Assembly: GCA_029259995.1 (NCBI GenBank)
Contig: JAJDEC010000129.1
Coordinates: forward strand, 1 to 11,334
Length of the DNA: 11,334 nucleotides
Source: Phycisphaerae bacterium
GTDB taxonomy: Bacteria; Planctomycetota; Phycisphaerae; UBA1845; UTPLA1
Reading direction: 5' to 3'
Shown here: positions 1 through 7,131 of the stretch, one piece after another
Numbering within the stretch: position 1 is the first letter of the stretch
How the letters are laid out: each line of letters starts with the position of its first letter
Translations under genes and position numbers: made by a program
The notes under the pieces: generated by a model
Databases searched by the model: none
Seen by the model: only the letters and a program-made list of their open reading frames with translations
Told to the model about the DNA's origin: nothing

Positions 1-116
1 CGCCCGGAGATTGCTTATCAGGATCCAGCGGGCCGAGGTCGTTGCAGTCCGGTGTACCGTCGTTGTCCGAATCGGAATCCGACACGCCGCAGCCACAGAC
101 GCCCGGAGATTGCTTG
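1..116 (-). repeat. In-gene 99-bp tandem repeat encoding thrombospondin-3-like units
   Basis: Bases 1-16 recur identically at 100-115, a period of 99 bases or 33 codons. Both encode a DKQSPG motif, preceded by Asp/Cys-rich calcium-binding text. The array continues past the left edge, so its copy number is unknown. Confidence 0.6.
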
Positions 117-2254
117 TCGACATCGGCGGGGCACCCGTCGCAGGCGTCGATTACGCCATCATTGTCGCCATCGCTCTGGCAGTCATCGGGAACGCCATTT
201 GAGTCGCAGTCTTCCGCCGCAGCGCCGGATGAAGACGGTGTATCAAACGCTTCATTACTGATTCCACTCTCATTGCCGCTGTCATCTGCAGCTGACACGA
301 CATAGAAATAGGTCGTGCAATTGAGTGCCAACGCGTCTGTGTAATCGCTCTGGATGATCAGCGGCCCATTGATTTGCGTGTAGGGTCCGCCCGCACTTGT
401 CGATCGGTAGACGTTATAACCTGCCAGATCGGCTTCAATGTTGTCATTCCAATCCAGGGCGACCTGAGAAACGCCGCCGTTTGCGACGAGCATCACGGGC
501 GCAGCCGGAGGCATCGTGTCGCCGCTGCAACCGTTTAGAACCTGATTCGTGTTGGGATCGCCTTCCGTATTGGAACTCGGGGAAACCCAGGTGAAGTCGT
601 CGTACTGCGAGCCAGTACCTGTAAGCTGCAGCGATTGCCCAACAGCCGGCGCCGGCTGTTCGCTGACGCCGATGTCCGTCGACGACATTCCCAATGCCGG
701 CCCGTTATTGGCGATGAGCACGCCCTCGTAACTGATAAACTGGATGACGTTGTCAAGTGGGTCAACGAGCGCGAGCCCGTCGGGAGCGCCGTTTTGCATG
801 CCATTGAACGCAAAGCTGAGCGTACCCATGCAGCCTCCCTGATCCGGAATGACGCCCGAGAGGGCAATCTGATCGTAAACGACGCCGCCGTTGCCGTTGT
901 ATCCGTACACGATCCAACCCGCGAGATCAGTTCCCGCCCCCCCTGCGATCTCGACGAATTCGCCTGTGTCTCCACCGTTGTTGTCGTAATGAAATTCATT
1001 GATCCATGGCAACCCCGGCGGGTTGCCGACGATCGGGTTCGGCGTGGCGCTCACTTCGTTGCTGTCCGTCGATTCCTCCGTATCCGCGTTGATGGCCGTG
1101 ACGACATAGTGATACGTCGTGCCGTTGGTTACGGACGTATCAATGTAGTCACTGCTCGTCAGGAGCGAGCCGGAGATAAGCGAGAAAGGTCCGCCGGAAA
1201 CGGTAGAACGATAGACACGGTATCCGCTCAGGTCGGGCTCCGGGTTGTCGGCCCAATCCAGGCTTACGATGCCGTCACCCGCAACAGCGCTCAGACTCGA
1301 CGGCGCTGACGGGGGTCCACCGCCGCCGCCATTGCAGTTGTTCACAAAGAGGCACGCGACCCACTCGGGATGATCGATGAACGGATTCCGGTTTCCCTGG
1401 TAGCCGAACACGACGTCATTCCGATTACGTTCCCAATCGTCAACCGGGTCCTCAAGATGCCATTGGAGCAATACCGAGAGCATTCCCATGTAGGCGATTG
1501 ATTCGTTCGACCCGGTATTCGATGCATCGATCAGCGCTTCGTTGTCCGTGAGAATCAAGTCCGGCTCGGGCGAGCCGGTGATGCCGTGGGTGCCGCCCTC
1601 GTATCGCACATCGAGGTAGAACTGGGCGCGGGCAATGTCGCCGCGCCGGCCTCCCCAGACTTCCCAGGTCCCCTGTGTAAAAGATCCGGAAGTCCAGTTC
1701 GAGTTACCCGGATAGATTCCGGCGCCGCCGCCTTGCCCGTTGTTTGTATCCGTCGTCTCTTCGCTGCAGCCGGCATCGCAATCGCGAAACACTTTATTGC
1801 TGCGACTGCTGTTGTAGCCGCTGTCGCAGAGGAAAAGCTGATAGCAGTCGGTGTATGGGTAATTGTCTGCGTTGTCGTCGGGAAATCCGTAGGATTTCGG
1901 CCACGAGTGTTCACGATTGTAGGGGCCGACGCCGCCACCGATCTTCGTATGGCTGCGATTGCGATAGACGTCGATGATGTTTCCGGAGTTGGCCGGATCC
2001 TGCTGGGCCGCTTCGAGAATATCCCACGTATCCGTCGAGCCGGAAGTGTAAGGAAATCGCGTATGATCATCGATGACGGCGTGCAACGAGTTTCTCAACG
2101 TCGCGGCGGTCGTCGTATCCACGGAGTCGTAAAATCCGGCCGGCGGCGCAGCAGTGATCGTCCTGGCGGACACTGCCAAGGCCAGCATCGCAACGGACAG
2201 CGAAAAAACGATGTAATTCTCGCGCACGCTCGACGCGCTTGAACAGTCTTTCAT
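1..2254 (-). CDS. Secreted endonuclease I family nuclease with FN3, lamin-tail, FN3 and thrombospondin-3-like repeats, 3' partial
   Basis: The frame runs from ATG 2254 off the left edge with no stop; 751 codons are visible. A signal peptide spans about residues 1-36 (YIVFSLSVAMLALAVSA). Residues about 40-300 match the endonuclease I (EndA/NucM/Vvn) family: PYNREHSWPKSYGFPDD holds the beta-beta-alpha-metal core, with H116 of the REH triad as expected general base. Conserved NxDxYP-like and RGDIARAQFYLDVRY segments follow, as does DWERNRNDVVFGYQGNRNPF near the end. Then come an FN3 domain (about 313-407), a lamin-tail-type domain (about 415-565; WINEFHYDNNGGDTGEFVEI, SYEG, GQSLQLTGTG, FTW), a second FN3 (about 580-672) and Asp-rich thrombospondin-3-like repeats (about 682 to the edge; CGCGVSDSDSDNDGTPDC). 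It would cleave DNA or RNA nonspecifically outside the cell, perhaps for nutrient scavenging. Several disulfide-forming cysteines fit export. The cut end may hold more repeats or a sorting module. Confidence 0.9.
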   Translation of the reverse strand, partial: MKDCSSASSVRENYIVFSLSVAMLALAVSARTITAAPPAGFYDSVDTTTAATLRNSLHAVIDDHTRFPYTSGSTDTWDILEAAQQDPANSGNIIDVYRNRSHTKIGGGVGPYNREHSWPKSYGFPDDNADNYPYTDCYQLFLCDSGYNSSRSNKVFRDCDAGCSEETTDTNNGQGGGAGIYPGNSNWTSGSFTQGTWEVWGGRRGDIARAQFYLDVRYEGGTHGITGSPEPDLILTDNEALIDASNTGSNESIAYMGMLSVLLQWHLEDPVDDWERNRNDVVFGYQGNRNPFIDHPEWVACLFVNNCNGGGGGPPSAPSSLSAVAGDGIVSLDWADNPEPDLSGYRVYRSTVSGGPFSLISGSLLTSSDYIDTSVTNGTTYHYVVTAINADTEESTDSNEVSATPNPIVGNPPGLPWINEFHYDNNGGDTGEFVEIAGGAGTDLAGWIVYGYNGNGGVVYDQIALSGVIPDQGGCMGTLSFAFNGMQNGAPDGLALVDPLDNVIQFISYEGVLIANNGPALGMSSTDIGVSEQPAPAVGQSLQLTGTGSQYDDFTWVSPSSNTEGDPNTNQVLNGCSGDTMPPAAPVMLVANGGVSQVALDWNDNIEADLAGYNVYRSTSAGGPYTQINGPLIIQSDYTDALALNCTTYFYVVSAADDSGNESGISNEAFDTPSSSGAAAEDCDSNGVPDDCQSDGDNDGVIDACDGCPADVDKQSPGVCGCGVSDSDSDNDGTPDCNDLGPLDPDKQSPG

Positions 2255-2263
2255 CCCATCACT

Positions 2264-2269
2264 CACCTT
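2264..2269 (-). promoter_or_regulatory. Probable ribosome binding site of the nuclease gene
   Basis: The minus strand has GGAAGGTGAG with AAGGTG nine bases before the ATG at 2254. The bases directly before the start also spell ATGGGATGA, a two-codon frame whose TGA overlaps the start codon. The site is weaker than those of the cytochrome and beta-helix genes. Confidence 0.5.
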
Positions 2270-2509
2270 CCCCATGCAACTTGAAGCCTTCGTTCGTCGG
2301 AATCGCGACTTGCCCTGGCAGGCCCCCCGCGATCGTCACGATATTGTACTCCATCTGCGACAGAATCGATCACGGGGCCGCACTGTCTCGATCTCTTTCC
2401 GCCCGCCCGGACGTGCACGAAACCCCAAGATATCGGAATTACGCGATTCGACATCCGAATCGATCGCCGGTTTGTATGCGCGCACCATGCCTATGCCAAC
2501 GACGCCTGA

Positions 2510-2585
2510 GTTGAAATGCAGAATGATCCATCGAATGTGGCACCGGCCTCCGGCCTGTTGCGAACCGGCGAGTCGCCGGTTCCAC
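2510..2585 (-). repeat. 76-bp structured intergenic repeat, copy A (REP-like), after the beta-helix gene
   Basis: This is the partner of 7031-7106. The core at 2537-2585 runs from GTGGCACCGG to CCGGTTCCAC on the plus strand, so its ends also pair with each other (nine of ten positions). It contains a perfect 19-bp palindrome, AACCGGCGA-G-TCGCCGGTT (2563-2581), and a GGCC-TCC-GGCC hairpin. It lies 25 bp past the stop at 2611, the same distance as copy B from its own gene. No transposase of the REP-associated (RAYT) type is in the window. Confidence 0.7.
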
Positions 2586-2610
2586 ATAATGAACTATTCT
2601 TCCTGCCCAC

Positions 2611-4383
2611 TTAGATTCCAACAATCGCTCCGACAAATTCCTGGATGTCCATTCCGTCGACAAAGGAATCACGATTCACGTCCGCGGCCTCCACATGACA
2701 AGACGCTGAATCCAATCCGATCATCACTTGCGAGAAGACTGGGATATCGAGGGCGTTCAGCGAACCGTCACAGTTGACGTCGCCTCGAACAGGGGCGACG
2801 GCGAACTCATATGCACCGATGTCAACGATCGGCGCCGCGCCGGAACCAGTGTCCGTCGAGTCGGGATCGTCAACAAAGCGGGGATTGCCTGCGACATCTG
2901 TGGTCGAATCCATCGGAACGGCGGCGTTGTCGCCCGCGTCAATGCATGGGGAATCCGGTGCGAGTCGAAAGTCAATGGCGGCCAGCCCGGCGCCGTTGAC
3001 GAATTGCGGATCCGTGTCGATGCAGCCGGGGAAATCCGACGGATTCGGCGGATCCTCACCGGGTTCGGGCGTCAGGACGTCCTGAACGCATGAGTATTCG
3101 AGCGAGTAGTCGCCACTGATGGATACATTGAGCGGAGACACTTCTTCACCGCGTGCAGACTCGCCCCAGATAATACAGTTACGCACGTCGGTCGGAGCAT
3201 TGGCAAATATGGCGGCACTCTCATCGGCCGTATCGCCACTGAACGTGCAGTTCACAATGGACGAAACGTCAGCGTTGAAGGAATTGAGCAGGCAAATGCC
3301 GGCGCCGATGCCGCCGTGGCTGATCTCGCTGGAGACCGGAAACTGCGTGGCGTCGTTGCGAAGAAACACGCAGTTTGTCGCGTTCACCGGCCGCCACGAC
3401 GTGACTGCCCCGCCGTAGTTGGACGCGTTGTCGATAAACACACAGCGATTGAGGTTGATCGTCGCGCCGAAGCTGAAGATTCCTGCACCGCTTCGGACCT
3501 CGGAAGCGCCCCCGCTGAAGAAATTCTTCGTCCGGTTGCCTTCGAAGAAACAGTCTTCGATGTTGATAACCGGGTACGGAGCGCTTGCATAAGTGCGAAT
3601 CTCGATCGCGCCGCCGTTGCCATCCCACGACATGTCGCCGTAGGCCATACATCGGGTAAACGTACAGTCTGTGATTGTCGGCATCGGCGGTTCATAGATG
3701 CTGATCGCGCCGCCGCTGGACAGTCCGGCGGCATTCTCGACGAACGTGCATCGATCAATGATCGCCGACGCATTGTTACAACGGATGGCGCCCCCGGGGC
3801 CGAAATTGTGAACAAAGCTGCAGTCACGGATGACGGGCGATCCGCCCTCGATGCGAATTCCCGCCCCCGGTCCGCCGATTCCTGCCGTAATCGTCACGCC
3901 GTCCAGAACACTTGTCGGACCAAGATCCGTCGCCGTCACGACATGTGCTGAATTGCCGGCGCCCCAGTCCCAGCCGTTGTACCATCGGGCCGTGCCTGCC
4001 CATCCCGGATTCGCATTCGGGTTGTCATCGGCGTCAATGTCGGCGGAGAGAATAGTCAGATTGACCGCGACGTCTCGTTCGTCGCGCCGGCTTTCCGTTC
4101 CCACGAAGCCGCCGTACACGGCGACACCGTCGACGAGCACCAAGGAGGACGCCGCATCGGCAGGTGTGTAGGTACCCGCCGCGATCCAGATTTCGTCGCC
4201 GTACGCGGCGGCCGCGAGCGCCACGTTCAGATTCGAATAGGCGTCCTGCCACGAGTTGCCGTTGTTCGCCCCCATCGCGTCCACATTGACAAATCGAATC
4301 TGTTGGCCATGTGCGACGACTGGCGACAATACAAACAGGACCTGGACAAGCAACATGCGGATGCGAGGGATGGAACGTGGCAT
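2611..4383 (-). CDS. Secreted right-handed beta-helix protein, choice-of-anchor-Q-like end plus dockerin module
   Basis: 590 residues from the ATG at 4383, chosen because AAGGAG lies six bases upstream and a clean signal peptide follows (MLLVQVLFVLSPVVAHG, cleavage near residue 26). An ATG at 4470 in the same frame would overlap the upstream gene and lacks a ribosome site. The N-terminal FVNVDAMGANNGNSW...DEIWIAAGTYTP pattern and the following coils are typical of pectin-lyase-fold surface proteins. Recurrent FxxN and GGA[I/V] motifs (FVHN, FVEN, FEGN, FIDN; GGAI three times, GGAV once) resemble chlamydial Pmp repeats. Near the end, SPCIDAGDNAAVP and IVDIGAYEF match the choice-of-anchor-Q type terminus. 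Residues 534-590 form a dockerin-type module (DVNCDGSLNALD, DVNRDSFVDGMD; cysteines at positions 5 and 29). No catalytic lyase residues can be assigned, so adhesion or polysaccharide binding is as likely as hydrolysis. Confidence 0.88.
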   Translation of the reverse strand: MPRSIPRIRMLLVQVLFVLSPVVAHGQQIRFVNVDAMGANNGNSWQDAYSNLNVALAAAAYGDEIWIAAGTYTPADAASSLVLVDGVAVYGGFVGTESRRDERDVAVNLTILSADIDADDNPNANPGWAGTARWYNGWDWGAGNSAHVVTATDLGPTSVLDGVTITAGIGGPGAGIRIEGGSPVIRDCSFVHNFGPGGAIRCNNASAIIDRCTFVENAAGLSSGGAISIYEPPMPTITDCTFTRCMAYGDMSWDGNGGAIEIRTYASAPYPVINIEDCFFEGNRTKNFFSGGASEVRSGAGIFSFGATINLNRCVFIDNASNYGGAVTSWRPVNATNCVFLRNDATQFPVSSEISHGGIGAGICLLNSFNADVSSIVNCTFSGDTADESAAIFANAPTDVRNCIIWGESARGEEVSPLNVSISGDYSLEYSCVQDVLTPEPGEDPPNPSDFPGCIDTDPQFVNGAGLAAIDFRLAPDSPCIDAGDNAAVPMDSTTDVAGNPRFVDDPDSTDTGSGAAPIVDIGAYEFAVAPVRGDVNCDGSLNALDIPVFSQVMIGLDSASCHVEAADVNRDSFVDGMDIQEFVGAIVGI

Positions 4384-4389
4384 CGTGGA

Positions 4390-4395
4390 CTCCTT
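4390..4395 (-). promoter_or_regulatory. Ribosome binding site of the beta-helix gene
   Basis: The minus strand reads AAAAGGAG, TCCACG, then ATG at 4383, a spacing of six bases. It fixes the start at 4383 rather than at the upstream in-frame ATG at 4470, and sits in the 40-bp gap after the preceding stop. Confidence 0.75.
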
Positions 4396-4423
4396 TTCCG
4401 AGGTGTATTCGAATTCGCGATGA

Positions 4424-6931
4424 TTATTGCGCCAGAACGGCCTCAAGAAACAACTGTGCATCGTTTCCATCGGCCAAGCCGTCGCCAGTCAGATCCGCTG
4501 CGTCCATGTGGCACGGCTGTGTATCCACGCCCAGGAGAACGGAGGCAAAATACGGAACATCGCTGCTGTTGACGACGCCGTCGCAGTTGACATCGCCGAC
4601 GACGCCCGACGGCAGGCTTCGCCAGACAATCGCTTCGTATCGACTGCGCGAAGGCACATACGCGCCGCCCGCAACGTAGATGGTTCCGTCTTCCGCCACC
4701 TCGATGGCATCCGCGACGGCGCCGGAGTACTCGGCCGGCAGGACGGTATTGAGATCGAAATAGGATTCCGCAGTCCCAGCCCATATTGCCGCATGGGCGC
4801 CGACGTTGCCGACTTGCAGGCCGCCGTGCGCGTCCGTCGCACTGCTGGATTGGCCGACGGGATTCAGATCGATCGTCGTGCTCCCGCCAACCCACATCAT
4901 CGCATGATTGACAGCGCCCTGGACGGCGGTCCCGACGGCCTGTCCGTCGCCGGCGCCAGAGACCCATGAGCGTGCGAACCCCTCGGGGTGAATGTCGAGG
5001 TAACTTGCTGCACTTCCGGACCAGCGGGCGGCGTGCGTGATAGGACCGGGGGGTGAGGATGTGGCGGATCCATACTGGTATTCGCCGTCAACGGCACTTG
5101 CGCCACTGTTCCCACCGACAGCCGTCGAGTGCAACGACACGGCGGAACCTGGAGGCGTCCACATCGTCGCCCGGCTCGAGTAGTTGCCTTCCGAGTACTC
5201 ATAGGTAAGTGTGCCGACGACAGCCGTTCCGTCGGTTCCGACACAGTGATCGTATTCGGGCCCGGACGAATGTACTGCCTCGGTGAAAGCCAGATTCTCA
5301 CCCGTCCAATACGCGGCAGACTGCCAGCCGCAAGTTCCACCTGTCGGCGGCGGACAGTTGTAGATATGCCAGAACCAACCGACGAAGAGGTCGCCGGAAA
5401 CGTCACGAATCGCGCCGCCAATCGAATTGCCGGGCGTCACGTCCATGCCGGCCGAATTCAGATTCTCCCAGACGACTGGATGGCTGAGGGTCAGGGTGCG
5501 ACCGTCAGGCAGCAATGTCGGCGTTGTCGCTTCTCCTCCGATTCGTCCGCCTGAAACGCCGCGAGCATACGAAGAGTCCTGTGCCCAGCCCGGATGCAGA
5601 TTGGTGACTGTCCATTGTGACGAAACAACGGGGATTTCCGGAGTCATCCGAATGGTCAACACGGCAGCGTTGCTCGTACTCGCCCCGCATGAATTCGACG
5701 CCACGACGTCGTACATCGCCTCATCAGCCGCACTCGGCGTCGCTATCTTCAACGCGGCCGTCGTCGCACCCGCGATCGTACTGCCCGAACCCGTCGGTCC
5801 GTCGGCCAGCGGCTGGCCGTCGCGCCGCCATTGATACATCAACGGCGACGCGCCGGAGACAGCCACGCTGAAGCCCGCGATCGTCCCACTCCACGCTGTC
5901 AAATCGCCGGGCTGAACGTCAAGAGAGGGGCATCGCGGAGTAAACAGCTTCTCCACGAGGTTTGTGCCGCCCGTATCGTTGTCTCCTCCGATGGCATACA
6001 AGTAATCGTCGTTGCCGAGAGCGAATGCAAAATGCTTTCGCGGCGTCGCCATCTCGGCGACCGTGGTCCACATGTTGTTCGCCGGATCCCATTTATAGAC
6101 AGTTGTCTGCGTCACACCCGCGCCGATCGCGCCGACTTCGCCGCCGGCGACATAGACTCGACCATCAATACCGCGCGCGGCGCTGGCACCGCTCAGCGCG
6201 ATCGGAAGATCGGGAATCGCCGCGTCCGACCAGGCGCCGCTTGCAATGTCGTATTGCGCGACGTTCGCCGTTCGTGCGTTTCCGGGGGCATTGATGCCTC
6301 CGCAAACCATGATGTGACCGTTGCCGTCGAAAGCCGCGCATGCGTCGGCCACCGGTGTCGGCATCGAAACGAGCGTCTGCCATGAATCCGTCGCCGCGTC
6401 ATATCGATCGCAATAACCCGAATTCGGTCCGCCTGCTCCCGGTCCGCCGCCGAGTCCGTAGAGTCGCCCGACGTCATCGGTTGCGAATGCGGTATAGCCG
6501 ATGGCAGTCTCCGGTACGGCCCGAGCCGCGATGTTTCCCTGCGGCCCCTCGATCGGGTCGTACGAGGCCTCGTCGCCCGGCCCGTCATCGTTCGCGATGA
6601 ACCCACCGTAGACGATCAGTCGCCCCAGCGAATCAACGCCCGCCGCCTGACCGAGAACGGGCCCCAAGCCTTCGAGACCGACAAGGGTTTCCCAGTTCGT
6701 CGCACCCGTCGCCAGCCGATGGACACTGCCGTCCATATCGCCGCCGTTGAGCCACGGCGTACCGCCGATCGCATACAACAGGCCTTGATGGTTGACGCCG
6801 ACTGCGGAAATCCGGGCCGCATTTCCCACCGTGGGGATCGTCGGGGCCGGCTCCCAGGTTTGTGCAACGACCGTCGCACTCGCGATTGAGAAATACGTCA
6901 GACTTGTTACGAAGTGCCATCGACCAGTCAT
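4424..6931 (-). CDS. Secreted Kelch / Ig-like / HAF-repeat protein with C-terminal dockerin module
   Basis: 835 residues. The ATG at 6931 is the only possible ATG, because a TGA lies in frame 12 bases upstream. A signal peptide spans about residues 1-24 (FSIASATVVAQ). Six Kelch-type motifs with a hydrophobic run ending in GG lie at about 51-57, 104-110, 156-162, 206-212, 258-264 and 310-316, enough for a six-bladed propeller. An Ig-like domain covers about 334-428 (MYQWRRDG, YDVVASNSCG). Residues about 437-773 hold six repeats of roughly 36 residues, each with AxxW or HAxxW and a trailing VG, matching the HAF family of extracellular repeats. The final 57 residues are a dockerin-type module (DVNCDGVVNSSD, DLTGDGLADGND; cysteines at positions 5 and 29), where one calcium position is Thr. 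No enzymatic motif is seen; binding or structure is the likely role. The next gene starts 40 bp downstream, probably in the same transcript. Confidence 0.88.
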   Translation of the reverse strand: MTGRWHFVTSLTYFSIASATVVAQTWEPAPTIPTVGNAARISAVGVNHQGLLYAIGGTPWLNGGDMDGSVHRLATGATNWETLVGLEGLGPVLGQAAGVDSLGRLIVYGGFIANDDGPGDEASYDPIEGPQGNIAARAVPETAIGYTAFATDDVGRLYGLGGGPGAGGPNSGYCDRYDAATDSWQTLVSMPTPVADACAAFDGNGHIMVCGGINAPGNARTANVAQYDIASGAWSDAAIPDLPIALSGASAARGIDGRVYVAGGEVGAIGAGVTQTTVYKWDPANNMWTTVAEMATPRKHFAFALGNDDYLYAIGGDNDTGGTNLVEKLFTPRCPSLDVQPGDLTAWSGTIAGFSVAVSGASPLMYQWRRDGQPLADGPTGSGSTIAGATTAALKIATPSAADEAMYDVVASNSCGASTSNAAVLTIRMTPEIPVVSSQWTVTNLHPGWAQDSSYARGVSGGRIGGEATTPTLLPDGRTLTLSHPVVWENLNSAGMDVTPGNSIGGAIRDVSGDLFVGWFWHIYNCPPPTGGTCGWQSAAYWTGENLAFTEAVHSSGPEYDHCVGTDGTAVVGTLTYEYSEGNYSSRATMWTPPGSAVSLHSTAVGGNSGASAVDGEYQYGSATSSPPGPITHAARWSGSAASYLDIHPEGFARSWVSGAGDGQAVGTAVQGAVNHAMMWVGGSTTIDLNPVGQSSSATDAHGGLQVGNVGAHAAIWAGTAESYFDLNTVLPAEYSGAVADAIEVAEDGTIYVAGGAYVPSRSRYEAIVWRSLPSGVVGDVNCDGVVNSSDVPYFASVLLGVDTQPCHMDAADLTGDGLADGNDAQLFLEAVLAQ

Positions 6932-6957
6932 TTGCTTCGGGCCTCAGCCCGCCTCCT
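6932..6957 (-). promoter_or_regulatory. Distant Shine-Dalgarno with intervening hairpin before the Kelch/HAF gene
   Basis: A perfect AGGAGG (6952-6957, minus strand) lies 20 bases from the ATG at 6931, too far for normal initiation. Between them sits GGGC-TGAG-GCCC (6950-6939), a 4-bp G/C stem with a tetraloop. If folded, it shortens the effective spacing to eight bases. The TGA within the loop ends a 28-codon frame that starts at 7030. Function is inferred from the arrangement only. Confidence 0.45.
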
Positions 6958-7030
6958 GTTCTCGTTCTTCATCGGTCGACGTTGAGTTGCTTCCATCATC
7001 ATCGAACCGAACTTCCTGATGCTTACCCAT

Positions 7031-7106
7031 GTTGAGATTCAGAGCGGATCACTGAATGCGGTACGGGCCTCTGGCCTATGGTGAACCAGCGACTCGCCGG
7101 TTCCAC
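7031..7106 (-). repeat. 76-bp structured intergenic repeat, copy B (REP-like), after the cytochrome gene
   Basis: It aligns without gaps to 2510-2585 with 58 of 76 bases identical (44 of 53 over 7054-7106). On the transcribed strand it starts GTGG, then AACCGGCGA-G-TCGCTGGTT, a 9-bp stem with one G-U pair, then GGCC-AGA-GGCC. It ends exactly 25 bp past the cytochrome stop codon (7132). No T-run follows, so it is not a standard intrinsic terminator. It is probably a REP-like element or an mRNA 3'-end structure. Confidence 0.7.
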
Positions 7107-7131
7107 GAAATGACTCACTCTGTCCACTCAC

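Larger units (their letters stand above)
2255..2610. other. 356-bp intergenic region between beta-helix and nuclease genes
   Basis: The right part holds repeat copy A (2510-2585). At 2444-2462 there is a 7-bp perfect inverted repeat, CGATTCG-ACATC-CGAATCG, of unknown role. The left end holds the nuclease ribosome site. The region should contain the nuclease promoter, but no convincing -35/-10 pair was found. Short open frames occur on both strands, but none has a ribosome site or recognisable product. Confidence 0.6.

Noticed and set aside
1..120. CRISPR-like repeat at the left edge
   Set aside because: The 99-bp period is in frame, lies within a coding region and encodes Asp/Cys-rich calcium-binding units.
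635..2242. Plus-strand open frames at 635-1309 and 1586-2242
   Set aside because: Both are antisense to the nuclease gene, whose minus-strand frame gives continuous recognisable domains; neither has a recognisable product.
2343..2348. TACAAT on the minus strand as a -10 box for the nuclease gene
   Set aside because: No acceptable -35 hexamer at 16-18 bases spacing; one hexamer alone is expected by chance.
2537..2585. Repeat hairpins as Rho-independent terminators
   Set aside because: Stable stems but no following T-run on the transcribed strand in either copy; a Rho-dependent or mRNA-stabilising role remains open.
2263..2587. Short minus-strand open frames (2336-2587 and 2263-2454) in the intergenic region
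   Set aside because: No ribosome site and no recognisable product, and the first starts inside the repeat. A 50-codon sub-frame from about 2488 is not ruled out but has no positive evidence.
4384..4470. Upstream ATG at 4470 as start of the beta-helix gene
   Set aside because: It overlaps the preceding gene by 47 bases, has no ribosome site, and would put 29 polar residues before a good signal peptide; ATG 4383 has AAGGAG at six bases.
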